Shown piece after piece: positions 46,097-59,700 of a DNA stretch of 64,000 nt (position 1 is its first letter; the number at the start of each line of letters is the position of its first letter). Location of the stretch: NCBI GenBank assembly GCA_949592205.1, contig CATIUR010000004.1, positions 71,397,837-71,461,836 on the forward strand. Reading direction: 5' to 3'. The position numbers were made by a program, and so were the translations under genes. A model generated the notes under the pieces. The model made no database searches. It was not told the origin of the DNA and saw only the letters and a program-made list of their open reading frames with translations. The DNA is from Helichrysum umbraculigerum (taxonomy: Eukaryota > Streptophyta > Magnoliopsida > Asterales > Asteraceae).

Positions 46097-48524
46097 TGTC
46101 ACACCCCGTCTAAAGCGGAAACAACGGGGTATAACGGTGATAGGATCATAACACATCATTATAAAGAATTCTATATGAAATACAATATCCAATGTGTCAT
46201 GATGCCATTAACATGAATAACGGTTCATGTCGTGCATACATTTCAACAATGAATTCAAAATCTTACAATCAAACGTACACTACAATGTTAAGGCAAAACA
46301 AGCATTCACAAACAACCTTAATGATGTACCACAAGTCTTGAATAATTATTAATGCAACCCTAAAGGTCCACTAAGTTCTCTTGTCCACTGCTTTAAGTCC
46401 ACTAGTATAACCTGAAAAGATATGCTCAAAAACGTCAACACGAATGTTGGTGAGTTTCGTAGGTTTGAAACCAGACACCAGAAAAATAATCATTTTGCTG
46501 TGATATTAATAAGTTAGGACAATGCATATAGAAATGGTACACAAGTGAAATAATCCAACCAAACATCTCACAAAGCTGTCATCACCCCACGAAGGAGTAT
46601 GACCCAAACAACAACTCAAATGGAAGTAGCTACTCCAACAATGGCTTTAATGCATACAAAAAAGTACACATCAGGTAATCACTCCTAAGAGAGCAAAGCC
46701 TTGCAAACAAACGTGGCTTTAATGCATACAAAAGTACACATAAGGTAATCACTCCTAAGGGAGCAATGCCTTGTAAAATAAATCCAACAACCGAAGCACA
46801 TAATCACAAAGTGTTACACATTTCAAGTATATGTCCAAAAATGAAAATGAATACGTTCACAGCATGAAAAACCATTTATAAAACACGAGCATACTTTTCC
46901 CCCAAATTTAGAAAACATGTAATGAAAATGGGGCCACGAAAACTCACCTCCAAAAATGATGTAAGTATCGCCCTTAAGTGTAATCCACTAAACCACTCGC
47001 AATCTACAATGATCATATATGCATATGGGTCATAACCTAGACATAACTAGGTCACTCCATTGTATTCCATGCCCAAAACACTTCTATTACATTTTCTCAC
47101 AATTCTACTAATGTATTATCACAAGAACTAATCCTAAATGAAAACTCAGATTCTGACCAGAAATTTAGATCTACTTCACGAATTTTTAAATAATACTTAC
47201 TGAACCATTTGACTCTATAATTTTTACCAACGATACTTTAATGTGTTTAGAAGACTCAGTAATTTTCCCAGATTGATTTATGTTGATTTACTATTTTTAA
47301 AAATTCATCAAAATAAACTGCTCTAAAATGTTGACTCTTTCTGACTTCACAAAAGTTTTAATTTACTTAAAATACTTAGAAGCTTCAAATGATTATCATA
47401 TTTTTACAGAAACTACTTAACACTTTAAAGACACTCCAGTAAAAATCTCAAGATCTAAATCTTAGTTTAAGACACGTTTCAAAAATCGACAACTCAACCG
47501 AAATCTGGAACCGAGAAACTCATAAATGACACATCATCTTGTAAAATCGTTTTGACCAACTTATACTCCACATTTAACCATGAAACCGACACCATTTGAA
47601 AGAAGACTCAAAGTACTTATGTTTAGACTCCTTTTACATCGAAAACCATCGTGATATTACCAAGTTACAAGCTTCCTAATCCGAACAAAGTTTCTGATCA
47701 GATTAGGGTTTATAATAAATCAACCCTAATCATTCGTATAAACAATCCAAACCGCAAACACAATCACATTTCTCGATTCTACCACTTATACACTGATTTT
47801 AGTATTATCCTAATGATTTCATGTACCCGGAATACAATGGAATCGAACAAAAAATAAACGACCATACGAAATAATCACATACGTTTATTTGGAAGATTCG
47901 GATAGAGAACTATACCAACCAACGAGAAAACCGCACGATGATAACCCTTAGAATCTGTATGAATAACGTTTCGTGAGGATCAATACACACAAAGCACAAT
48001 GAATCCAAAGATACGAAGATTTAGAATGCAAATCTTACCGAAATACACCTACACGTGAGTTCTCGATCAATAAAATGATTTAGAGATTATATGTTTAGGT
48101 TCTTGGGGTTTGGAATTCGAAAATGTGAAGATAGAATCGCCTCTGATCGTCTGGAACTGAAAATAGGGTTTACAAATACGTTTTTGGGGTTAAAATATGT
48201 TTATATATGGGTCTGGGCCGTTTTATAATCGCGTCGCGATTAGGGGTGAATCGCGTCGCTATTTGGGGTGAATCGCGTCGCTAAAAGGGGTAAATCGCGC
48301 CTCTATTTGACCCAAATTGCGTCTCTATTATCAGCCCAAATTTTGTTTACGTTTTGCTTCATAACTTATTCGTTACACGTCGGATTGAGTTGATTCTTTT
48401 TGCGTTGGATTCTTTTTTTAAAAACGACGACTTTGATGTAAAGAAATCATTGAAATTAGTATTTTCACAAAAATGACTTTTTTACGGATCAAACTACGAT
48501 AACGGTTTGGTGACGGTTGTCACA
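46097..48524 (-). repeat. 5' LTR of G
   Basis: 2428 bp, complete: TGTCACACCCCG to GGTTGTCACA. ATCGCG-type cores at 48228, 48250, 48272, 48294 and 48316 are exactly 22 bp apart. Confidence 0.88.
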
Positions 48525-50239
48525 ACCTTCCATCCTTGGAAAAATACATTTTTTTTCTATAGCTTCTAGCTTTTCTTTCTTTGTTTATTTTCTTGCTTTA
48601 AAGTAGTATTAGGCTAGTTTGAATAGAATCAAGGAACGGTTTGTATTTCTCGGTGAGGAAAGCAATTGTAATCTGTGGTGTACGCTTGGAGCAACTCTTA
48701 TTAATTCAAGTCTATTCCTTCTCACATATTAATCTCGGTTATTTCTATCCTTATCTATCTTAATTAAATATGTTTACTTTAATTATGCTAGAGATCGTTT
48801 ATGCCATGATTAGCGAGTAGATTACTATTGTATTTGTTGTGATGTAGTTAGCGTATATAGTTGTGGGATGACTTTAAATGTGTCATGAAATAATATGACG
48901 TCCCCTATTCGACTGTTTACTTGGTATAGTGCTGGAAATGCTTTCGAGCAAAGTACAAACGCATGGAAGCTGGTAACGACCGAAGGTATTTGTATTATGG
49001 ATTGACACTATTAAAATAGGAAACTTTATGAACGGACTTATTTTACGATTTTAAACCTGAAACTTATATTCGCCTTTCGATTAACAAACGTGATTGTAAC
49101 CTTGTAAAGAGGAGTCACGAACCTTAATACTTGGTCAATAGTTATCTGTGTAAAAACTATGGTTTTAATTGTGACGTCATGCAAGCATCATAAAACGCAA
49201 TGTGATTACGTGGAATTGCCATGAGTATTGTACACCTATAATCACAATGTACTTATTATGTAAACATTGCGGAGCAATTAAACCACAATGGAAACATCGG
49301 TAACGATTATATACATTGTGGATTACCATAGCATTTTCTGACATGGTCTGGGTTTAACATTATGCAAAAATCCGCCAACATTTTAATTAACGTTTTAATT
49401 AGATTAGATTAGGTAGGCTATAGGCTAAATAACCAATTACGAAAACCTAGGGATTTGTTAATTGTATTGAGAAAGGCAAGTTTAAAATCCACTTTAAAAC
49501 GATACTTTTCCTTAACCTATGAAATCTAAAGTAAGGTACGCAAGAAGCCTCAACACCTTTCTTCGCTTACCACGCTTAAGCTTCATTAATTGGAATTGAT
49601 CAACTAAGTCCGAACATATTTGCTAAAGATAGTTGTTTGTTGGATGTATAGTCTTCATGGTATTAAGAACGGTTAGACTTGTTGTTGACTTGCTACTCTA
49701 TTCCTTCGCCCATGAGCAAATGCGTTCGATAATAAGGGCCACTGACTCCCTCATAGGAGAGTGTGGAGAGTTGAGCATTGTCTGTCTGATCAGAATCATG
49801 ACACCTCGGTTCCTCGTGACATATTAGTTGATAACCGACTAATAGGGAATCTATTGGTTATACCATGGACTATCAAATCTAGTGAACTTCCCAAATTCAG
49901 TAAACGTTTTCCCCAAAAGTCATTGTCCCACATTATAAGCTAATGAACTCACAACAAATACTCCCTTTTATTATCTGATTTATCATTAACTTTTATTCGC
50001 TTTTTTTAGTTTACTTAGTTAACTGAACCAAAACCCCCAACGCACTCTTTAAAACATTTACTAGAAAAGCAAGATTGATTGGATCACCTCCGTTTCAATT
50101 CAGTTTCTCTTTAAGAACGACTCTAGGTCATACTTACTATCTACTAGCCTTTGGTTCAGTATTAGTAAGTCACGCTTAGACCCCAGCAATTATAAATTTT
50201 AAACATTCGTTGACGGTTCGTAACAGAAACGCGTCATCA
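48525..50239 (+). repeat. 3' LTR of C, last 1.7 kb
   Basis: Matches 16015-17748 with small indels and ends cgcgtcatca. Starts at accttccatcc right after G. The ORFs at 49633 and 49761 duplicate those at 17142 and 17270 and are chance LTR frames. Confidence 0.87.
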
Positions 50240-51432
50240 ATTACAGTAACCACTCACCGATAGTCCCGGTCTTGAACTCAGTGATCTTATATTACTGAGT
50301 TGCCGCCTGCTTATCTGAGAACAATAATAACAAGTCAGTAATAATCCAACACCGATATTCATATCATAACAATATAACATATCTTCAAATTCATAACTTC
50401 ATTTATCATAACCTTATTAAACTAAATTATGCCATCTCTATATTCAATTAAACATTTATCAATTATCTTTACTGATATCACAAAAGTCATATATCATATA
50501 CAAATACTTAAACTAAATCATGAAAGTAAACTACTTCTGCCCAGCACCCAATCGTGTCGCTATTAACTGAGATCGCATCGCGATCCGTTACACATCATGC
50601 CACGATTGTACTTGGTCGCGCCGCGACCTGGTTCTGTACATCAGACCCCGAACCTGTTCTTGCACAGCAACTCCGAATTCACAATCAAAAACACCAATCT
50701 GACTTTCTACTTAAGCAATTATAACTTATTTCATTTACTAAGTTTATAATAACATCAATAACACTTCTCCTAACATCATTAACATCATAATATATTCAAT
50801 CATCTCAATCTCATGGTTATCTATTTTATCCAATCTACCTTTAAAGAACATCAATTAAATCCATTTTCAACACAACAAAATCAGTAACATCATCATAAAA
50901 TCATCAATGATAATCCATCTTTAATAAACCCTGTGATTTCTATCAATCAAAGAAAAACAACATAATCATGTATAATAAACAAGGATACTTACCAAGTAAA
51001 AGAACTAGAAATGGTGAAGAACTAATTTGATGATGATGATTATGATTCTAATTCTAAGAACTTGAATCCACAAATGAATTTACCTTTCTTTAATTTAGTT
51101 TATGAAAGTATTTTAGGTGAAAGAAATTGAGAGAGTTCAAGAAACATAAAAAACAAATTAGGTGATATTTAGGTCGGTCCACACCGCTTCCCATTTAAAT
51201 ACAATGCAATAATTATACCCCTTCTAATCCTATTGTCTGGAACCTGAAAATACTCGCGAGTCAAAACATTTTATTTTACCTTCAGTTTCAAGAATTTAAA
51301 ACAAATACTATTTTACTAGTCACAATAAGTCCTGTGACTCTTTTACTCATTTATTTTCAAATCAAATCAAATAAACTATTTCCCGTTATTTAAATAATCA
51401 TTTATTTTCGGGCCCAGAAACCGGGTGTTACA
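50240..51432 (-). repeat. H: partial LTR related to element I
   Basis: Alignable with the I LTR from about 55567 to its end (ccactcaccga, gtctgg-aacc and terminal gttaca). Minus strand begins TGTAACACCCGG. The left about 780 bp are missing where C's LTR abuts, so the B/C array probably inserted in this LTR. Holds weak GC-rich motifs (50550-50630), including GGTCGCGCCGCGACC. Confidence 0.7.
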
Positions 51433-51577
51433 GAATCTTCAAGATAAGGCCATGGATATGGAAGCGGGAGCCGGTAACGAAAGACTTAAGTCTTCTGCAG
51501 GTGATGCTAGATTATCGTTAAACGAGCTGAGATCTTTAATTTCTGAAGAGGTGAGTCGTGCTTAAGAAGTGGCTCTT
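51433..51577 (+). other. Short open stretch, possibly gag N-terminus
   Basis: Between H and K, one frame is open for about 43 codons (AGDARLSLNELRSLISEEVS), then a stop. It faintly resembles the N-terminal part of plant gypsy gag but is too short to be sure. Confidence 0.25.
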
Positions 51578-52091
51578 TGATGTAGCGCAAAAAGTCAAGT
51601 TTTTACCTACATTATTCACCCCATATTTAGGCCTTTTATAGCAAAAACATTCTTAAAACATCATTATTCATCACATTTTGTTATAAAGGTGAAAACTTGA
51701 TAGACTTTCCAAAACTATACGAAAAGGGCTGAAAATGCGTTGAAATGGGCACCAAATTGAGCCATACTTTAAATCTACTCTAAACTCCATACCAGGACCA
51801 CATAATTGTCTTATTTTGTAGCTATGGAGATTACGAGAACGTGGATATAAGGACTACTCAAGATGGATCAAGGATGAGAAAGTTATGCAAGAAACAGTAC
51901 AACCGAAGACTACGAGATGTATTCTGGACACGCCTTGGCTCCACACATCTAATTTCTACCAAATTGGCATCATTAGAAGCATAACAGAATTACGAGACTG
52001 TAGGCAAAAGAATCAAGTCAAATGGACGTGAAACGAAGAAGATACGGCCTTCCGAAGCAACGCGAAAAGCCGAAAACATCACACGGGGCAG

Positions 52092-52180
52092 CACACGGCC
52101 TGCCTACAGCCGTGTACAGCCTATAGGTATCCGTGTATGGCCCTAATATGGCCGTGTACGGCCTCATCAAGCCGTGTATG
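52092..52180 (+). repeat. Phased CCGTGTAYGG repeats in the K LTR
   Basis: CGTGTA cores at 52111, 52132, 52153 and 52173 (21, 21 and 20 bp), with a looser CACACGG copy at 52092. Related to the CCGTATACGG core of A. Confidence 0.8.
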
Positions 52181-52267
52181 GCCTGACCCCCCCATGTGCT
52201 CTCGTTTGGTTTCGTTTGCTTGTACGGTGGTGCTTGTGGACTTGTACACTTGATACCTTGGCTCCCC

Positions 52268-52395
52268 TATAAATAGATGGCCTCATTTCATCATTTCACA
52301 CACCATTCCACAGTTCTCTTCTTCATTTCTCACACACACTCTCTCTCTCTCTTTCATTTTCTCTCTCTAGAGTCTCTCTCTAGCTTTCTCTCTCT
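52268..52395 (+). promoter_or_regulatory. TATA box and CT-rich leader of K
   Basis: TATAAATAG at 52268-52276, then CT-rich sequence with (CT)n runs at about 52328-52395. A has the same order on the minus strand. Confidence 0.6.
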
Positions 52396-54026
52396 AGAGT
52401 TAAGCTAGTAGACGAGCTAGGTTAGCGTAGCGGTAGTTGTAGCATTTCTACGAAGTCACTCCAAGACTTTGGTTCACGAATATTTGTTTGTAATATTTAT
52501 TTAGGTTTTAATTATATCTCTCTTCTTTACTTCGTAATAATGATGTGCTTATATTATGTTTGCGTTGTATTGCTTGCTAGAGATGCCATGCTAGGTTAGA
52601 CAAATCTGTGTTTACTATGATAATGGTTATCTTTAAGTAGTTATGAATTTATAACATGCCGTTATTCTGCCTGTGTGAATTTAAGCTGTATCTAAATTTA
52701 TGAGCTGAATCTTTATTGTTTACCTATCCAACTTATGTTGTGGTTAGAAACTTCCTACTAAGACCTGGCCAGTTATTAGTAGTACGTCCTCTACCTATTC
52801 TATGTATGATGAAGCATTTGAACTCGACATGGCTGTATTCTCTAGATTGAAACTATATCACAAGAGATGCGAAGCATAGGATTAGAGATAGGTTAGATTC
52901 AAGCTTATATGTTAAATATCTTTGAGTGACCTTTCGGGATATTTATGATCCAATCATTTGGTTAATGAAATGTATGAATTAGGAGTAGTTATCTGTGTGC
53001 CTTGCTATTGCATGTTCTTGTTTGATTGTTGCCTTAGGAATGCTGCATGCTAGAACTGTCTCCCTGATTACTATATACAACTGCATGATTAGGGTTTTAG
53101 ATATAAATTGAGTTTATACAGTAAAGTAATGTGTATGTAATAGTTATGATGATTTATATAATTAATGATGAACAATTCAAATTGACTGTTAGACAAAGTT
53201 AATCCAACCTGTTCCGTAGGATAACTCCTGTTCACATTATTATTTATTCAACAATTCGTGCCATGATACCGACATACATTTGTCAGAGATTGGGGAATAG
53301 GATTAGAGAATAACTGTTAATTGAATTGATCAGTACATTTGGGAGAACTTCCGTTGTATTTGATATTATATAATTTCTATCCATGTGACATATTACTTAT
53401 CTGATTGTGAAGACCTTTATGTTAGATATTTGATAGGATCGTAATTATACGTCATTAAGAATATAGGATATCCAAAGAGTAATTTGGTAATTTAAATCAA
53501 TGCTACTGAAAAACCATAAAATGGCACAGTACTTCGCATAATGTTTAAATACGTGGGAAAGCTAAGGAACTACCGTAAGTATAATACTTCGTATTGATTA
53601 AAGTTTCCAGTTACTTAATGGATTAGTCATCATAACTAGTGGCTTTAACACCCATAACTACTCACTTAAAGCATATACCGGCGTCATAGTAAACACTCTC
53701 GTATCCACTGTTCTTCGAGCCTCCGTACAAAACTCCCTTTTCTTTTCTGCATTCATTTTTATTTCCGTAGATTAGTTATAAAAACCAAAACCAAATCAAC
53801 TTTAGTTTAAACCCTAGCTAAATTACAAAAGATAATTAGAACACCTAAGATCCATGCCCATTGTAGTGTAAGAACGACACCTGAGTCAACATAGCGCTTA
53901 CTACCCTAGTAATCCAATTAGGGCTGAAAGTAGTATTAGCTTAGGATTTCCCCAGCTCTATAAATTTAAAACTAACCCACTGTTATCACTGTTACGTAAA
54001 CAACCGTAGCAGTCATAACAAGTTTT

Positions 54027-54044
54027 TGGCACCGCTGCCGGGGA
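54027..54044 (+). promoter_or_regulatory. Primer binding site of K, tRNA-Asp type
   Basis: TGGCACCGCTGCCGGGGA, two differences from A's site. Confidence 0.75.
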
Positions 54045-54213
54045 CTACAATGACCGATTTTAGGTTTTTTATTATCTTAGTTATTTAGCAATCCTTTCGG
54101 AAGATCAATATCATCTGTAAGTTCCTTTTCCTGTCCTTAGATTAGATTTCCTTTTCCGTTCTTAGAATAGTTAAACCCAACCTTTCCAAAACTCTACTTT
54201 CTACCAACAAGTT

Positions 54214-54643
54214 ATGACGAATCGTATCACTCTCGCCTCATCAATCAAACCACTGCTAGAGGAACGAGGAGGACCAATCGTATCATCTGCTGACGAAAAC
54301 CTTGAAATTAAGCCACACTTCATTAAAATGATCAAATCTCAGTGTCAATTTCATGGTTTCTCGGTTGAAAATCCAAACTATCATCTAAATAAATTCATCA
54401 ACCTTTCCGACACCTTCGAACAAACAGGATCCAGTAAGGAAGTCACCCAACTTCACCTGTTTCCTTATTCTTTAGCTTCTCGAGCACATATATGGTTTTA
54501 TGAACTCGAACCCAATTCGATTCATACATGGAAGGAGATGGCTACCAAGTTCATTGCTAAATATTTCCCTCCGTCCCTACAAACCAAGCTTAAAAATGAT
54601 ATCACTAACTTTCTCCAAAAAGATAATGAATCATTAAGCTCAG
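54214..54643 (+). pseudogene. Gag of K, cut by J
   Basis: MTNRITLASSIKPLLEERGG, CQFHGFSVENPNYHLNKFI, LFPYSLASRAHIWFYELEP and KYFPPSLQTKLKNDITNF match the first half of the A/B gag. J starts after codon 143; residues read beyond that belong to J's LTR. Open to that point. Confidence 0.82.
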
Positions 54644-54790
54644 TGACCGCGCCCGAAAGGTCGGTTTTTATAGCTCACTTTTCTCACGAAGGGGGAACCG
54701 TCCTCGTCGTCGAAGGACTTGACCAAACAGGTCGGACGCGGGTCAGTGGAGTTTTATATTTTATATTTTGCTGGGCCTAAGTATACTAAA

Positions 54791-56761
54791 TATAACACCC
54801 CTCGTTTCATTATAAACAATAATATAATAACTGCGACTCGGAAGCGTATATTTAAAAATATTCTATCAATGTACTCGAAATGTCAGTAAACTTTTTCAAA
54901 TCAAATACGTGACATCTCAACAACTGGGTGTTATTAAAACACTTCTATGATTATCAAAATTACATCAGAGTTTCAGCCTGTCAAACATTCCATCCAGTCA
55001 AACACTTCCTGCCCTGCCCAATATGTCCCATCTATTTTAACCTGCAGGAAGAACTGTGGTGGGGTTAGCATAAAGCTAAGTGAATGAAACTATAAGCATC
55101 AGTACAACCTAGCATAACAATCTGTTTACATCAAATAACAATAAACAGAAAATCAATCAATCACTCGACATCAAATCAATGTCAAGCTACTCACATCAAA
55201 CATTTTCAATCATCATGAGGATCGGTGGCTCCTGAGATACCCTAATACCGGTTTGGTACTCAAGGAACACTTATCAATCATCTGTATTGGCCTATACAGA
55301 ACTACCGATAACCAGTTGTTAATCACACACGACCTAGATCTCCAAACCAACATTTCAAGTTTCAAGATCTCCTGTCGTCTACAATAACAACCAAGTCCAA
55401 CTGTCAAGTCAAGTTGACCTCAGAATCTTATATACTAGCACAATCAGCCAAGTAAGCAAACAACCAAACTTAACATGGCAAGATATCTCAGACAAAGCAT
55501 CATATCAAAGTAATATTATAAATTACTTGTTGTAAATCAAATCATTACAACTAAATCACACTGAGGTTACAGATCCACTCACCGACTACCTCAGGCCTCC
55601 ACTCAGTAGTCTAATATCACTGAGCCTTCTCCACATCTGAGAATCAATATCAAATATAAGTTAGTAATCCAGATCATCAATACATAACTTATATCAATCT
55701 TTAACATTTAGGAACTTAACATAATTAACATTACAATTACTAGTTCCTAATTGTGTATTAATGATTTACAATATAATCATTAACATATATTTTTCTATAA
55801 CATATATCAAGCACATTACTATCGAAGTCAAACAAGTAATGCTGAAACAGCCATTCAAGCCGCCGGCTTCGTCCTAGAAGCCGCCGGCTTCCTATTCTCA
55901 CCCGCCGGCTTTACTTCCACAACCGCCGGGTAATTTACCAAATGTGGTAACAGAACTAAAACAAGTTTTAAAGCTTACACCACCCGCCGGGTCGGGTTTA
56001 TACCCGCCGGGTCCTACAACGCGACACAAGCCGCCGGCTTTGGCTATGAAGCCGCCGGCTTCCACCGACTAACTACAAGCCGCCGGCTTGAATAAGAAGC
56101 CGCCGGCTTCCTCCTTCGTCCCCAAAATCCTGCGACTGACCAAACTCAAATCTACGGGTTTTTAACCCAAAACCCTCCAAACTCATTTTCAAACAATTAT
56201 AAACCTCAAACAACATCACATAATCAATATGTAACACTTATAACATGTTTCTAACATCCAAATCTCTCAAATCATCAATTTACCCAATTTAAATCAAAAT
56301 CAAGTTCTTAAATACACAAGAACACTTACTGATTGAAGAATCTAACGATGGTAATCTGATGATTAGGAAGTTTCACGAGAATCACAACTTCCTGATTTGA
56401 TTTCTGGATTGATTTGGAGATTTTCAGAGAGTTTCTGTGAGTTTTGGAATAAAAATGAATAACTTTCCTAAATAGGAAAGGATATATATATAAGTCGGCC
56501 TCACGAACCGCCTTCAATATACGGGTATAATTTAATACCCCATCTCAATCTATTGTCTGGAACCCGAAAACCATTTGCGAGTCCAAACATTTTATTGCAC
56601 CGTCAACTATATTAATTTACAACAATTAATATTTCACTTATCACATTGGAATATTCGGATCCTATTCCAATTATTTCACTATTTCAAACAATATTATTTC
56701 CAAACACATTTAAATCAAGAAATAATATATAAACAACTAGGTCCATTTCGAGGATGTTACA
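54791..56761 (-). repeat. 3' LTR of I
   Basis: Plus strand TATAACACCCC to GAGGATGTTACA. In minus reading it begins TGTAACATCC and ends GTGTTATA, so the usual terminal CA is TA. TATATATATATCC at about 56482-56495 (minus) may be the TATA box. ORFs here recur in the other LTR and are chance frames. Confidence 0.9.
55859..56108 (-). repeat. 21-bp phased CCGCCGG repeats in the I LTR (left copy)
   Basis: CCGCCGG at 55860, 55881, 55902, 55923, then 55984, 56004, 56031, 56052, 56080 and 56100: steps of 21, 21, 21, (61), 20, 27, 21, 28, 20. Many are AAGCCGCCGGCTT. In minus reading they lie downstream of the likely TATA box, unlike the other families. Confidence 0.82.
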
Positions 56762-56790
56762 ACTCTTCCCCCCTTAAAGAGATTTCGTCC
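56762..56790 (-). promoter_or_regulatory. Polypurine tract of I
   Basis: Minus strand AAGGGGGGAAGAGT next to the 3' LTR, preceded by TTTCGGGGACGAAATCTCTT, the classic end of plant chromovirus coding regions. Confidence 0.8.
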
Positions 56791-59700
56791 CCGAAATCTA
56801 ACCTCAATCAATCTAACTAATGTGAGATAATCACATATATCATAACATACATTTGTCCTCAATAGCAACTTACAACTATACTTAGACTGTTTGAATTCTT
56901 TCCACATGCACATATCCAAATGTACATGCTTCTGTCTTTTCCTACTTACACATACAGTGCGTCTAATCAATATCATCAATCAGATATATCTTATAGACAA
57001 ACACTTACTTTAACAAGTGAATCCTACAATCACTTAGACAACAAGTGAAACCTAACATCACTTAATAGGTCTATACAACCAGAAATTAGCAATGTGCTAA
57101 AATCTTTAACCTATTCTCACTATTCATCTCTGTTAACAATAAAACAGCAATCACATTATCACAACAGTGTTTATTAAACCACAATGTACCTAGCAACACT
57201 GAAATATAATTCAGTTCACGACCAACAATCAGTCTAATATACAGATCACAATCTTAAATCTCTACCATCAAGGATTTGAAATTCAAATCTAGGTTAACTT
57301 TTCATCCAGAAGTTTCATACCTACTCTTGTGAATAACCTACCATATTCACATATCACTTTAATCATATGAAATCCTTTATTTAAAAGTAATCCAGATTCA
57401 TATCACCTTAATAAGCAAAGCAGAGGTCAACTCAGTAGGTAAAACCACAATCAACAAGTACTTTGCTCAATCAACAAAAGTATCACAATCAATCTTACCT
57501 ACAATCAACCAACCTCTACATTGACTTATTTCTGTTTGTAATTTCTTTCATTACAACCTATTAATTGTCGACAACAACAAGGTCAACAACAACAACTGTC
57601 CAAACAATAATCACAACACTAGTGATTATACATTCCAGTACGTCTATCCATACTTACTATATATCTCCAAAGTTTTAACTAACCATCAAGTTAGAATTTG
57701 TATATTACTTAAACTGGTAAGACATCAAAATCTATTCTTAGCAACCAGTTATTTCAACTCAACCTTACAATCATAAACTACTAATCACAAGCAATTAGAA
57801 GTTATACAACTTTAATCACATAATCACTTAGTACCACATTCCATCAATCTAGCAACTAAGTCAATCCTAATCAACATTATGATACCACAATTCAAGTATC
57901 ACAATATCACAATGTGCTACTTTACAACACATTTCAACAAAATCTACATCAAGTTAATCACAATTAACTAACCTCCACATATCTTATGGCACATTTTAAT
58001 TCAATCTATTAAAACTTATCATGCCATTTATTATCATGTATACTACACATATATACTTATACAATTTCAGATATTCTCTAAAATGGACACATACACAACA
58101 ATTCCATTTCATTCTATATACTAGGCCATTCAGACTGTTAAAGTCTTTATCAAGCCTTCTCAATACTACTATTCATCACCTATCCATACCACAGGACATG
58201 GAACAATCAATAATTCTATGTTTCACTTATATACTTACCAACTCCTATATAACTTAAACATTTCAGCTTAAACTTACAATAAAAGCTTGGTGAATACAAT
58301 CATCACCTATCAATTTCAAGGTTTCCCTTACTTCCTTATAACACCATTCAGCTCCAGATATACTTTCATATCATACCTTAGTTGGATCTAATCTCAATTT
58401 ACCACTTCATCACTTACTTTATTTGCACACAATCAACAAATAACTAAAGAATTCATTCAATTCTTTCAATATCTAAGTAACTCACCATGAGGTACCAATC
58501 AACCTATGCAACTATTAATAATAACCTTCAATTATTCATCATCTCACAGTCTTACCCAATCAAAGTTATCATCACAAGCTTCATACACTGGTAAGACTTT
58601 CTTGTCACAATCCTAATCAATGTGACTTAATTTGCACCTTCCAACAATTTACAACTGTCATATCATTCAATGACTTCATATCTGTAAAATTTTCTAACAC
58701 ATATTCAGTTCAAATATCAAATATTACTTAACTGAATACTCAATTATACTTAACACCATTTCAATTACTTAATACTAGCTTTAAGTAATAACTCAAGTCT
58801 CACAAACTTAGACCATTCATCTATCTCCTTTGGATCTTACAAGACCCATCTCAATATAATTTGACTAATCAAGGAATTCAATCATATTCCTCACAATCAT
58901 AACATTATAATATATGTTAGACTATTTCAACACACACAGTTGACTACATGTCAACTTTGATTTCAATCAACCAATCAATAAAATTCTATAATTGCTTTTA
59001 TCAAGCTTGACCCAAACTCAAACCAATCACAAGCAATTAATTTTATACACAATTCTCTATTCATGGTTTGACTTTCAAAGTTAACATACTATCAATATTA
59101 ACTCATAACAAACCATATCATCTTATATGTTCACTTTCAAACATATATTTCAAATTATTACTTTCAATAATCTTATCAATCCTTCACAAGGACAAAGTCA
59201 ACCTACATCAATTTTGGCTCCATACAATCCATTTCATATTTTATGTTTACTATCGAACATAAACTTCAAATTATTACATTCAATAATTATTAGTAATTCC
59301 TCAAACAAGACAATATCAACCTATTTCAACTTTGGCTTCATACAAGCCAAATACAAAATAGTGACTCATTTAAACACTATCAAATTCGCCTACATGTAAT
59401 CTATCACAATCAATCACAATTACATATTTAACACAATCAAATTAATCACTTAGGTTTATCATCAAAACCTCTATCAATGACAACTATCATTTACACTCTC
59501 ACCTTTACAGTCTAAAGGTCACAGTTCTATCAACTGATTATTTTCTTATCAAAACAACTATTAAACAACTTAGCATACTATCATGCTCCATTTCCAAAAT
59601 CACATTACATTTCTTTTATACCAAGTAGCCTCAACAAGTTCATGTGACACAACATAATATAACAACGGTGATCAGGCGTTGCAAGATTATGTTCTTCACA

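Larger units (their letters stand above)
37872..48524 (-). mobile_element. Element G: chromovirus related to E, left end damaged
   Basis: Same family group as E, in minus orientation, with LTRs 37872-40293 and 46097-48524, an exact tRNA-iMet primer site, and gag, RT, RNase H and integrase remnants. The right flank accttcc matches the B/C LTR at 16015, so G inserted in an LTR. The left flank is instead C's gag, and about 25 bp of LTR end is replaced by filler, so no target duplication remains. A Helitron lies inside (44067-45254). Confidence 0.85.
17749..50239 (+). mobile_element. Element C: rearranged B-family copy holding D and G
   Basis: C runs from a primer site (17755) and gag (17897) into D (18271), resumes at 37561, and is broken at 37871 by chromovirus G. 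To the right of G is only the last 1.7 kb of C's LTR (48525-50239). The rest of gag, the protease, the 3' noncoding region and the left part of that LTR are missing, so a deletion joined gag to G. Confidence 0.75.
51578..54020 (+). repeat. 5' LTR of K
   Basis: 2443 bp from TGATGTAGCGCAAAAAGTCA to GTCATAACA, next to the primer site. Includes phased repeats, TATAAATAG, a CT-rich leader and downstream sequence matched in reverse by J (about 63100-64000). No partner LTR is in the window, so the ends rest on motif and primer-site position. Confidence 0.75.
51578..54643 (+). mobile_element. Element K: Athila-like element, 5' portion
   Basis: LTR (51578-54020), primer site and gag start, then cut by J at 54644. 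The rest of K lies beyond the window. Diverged relative of A and B/C. Confidence 0.8.
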
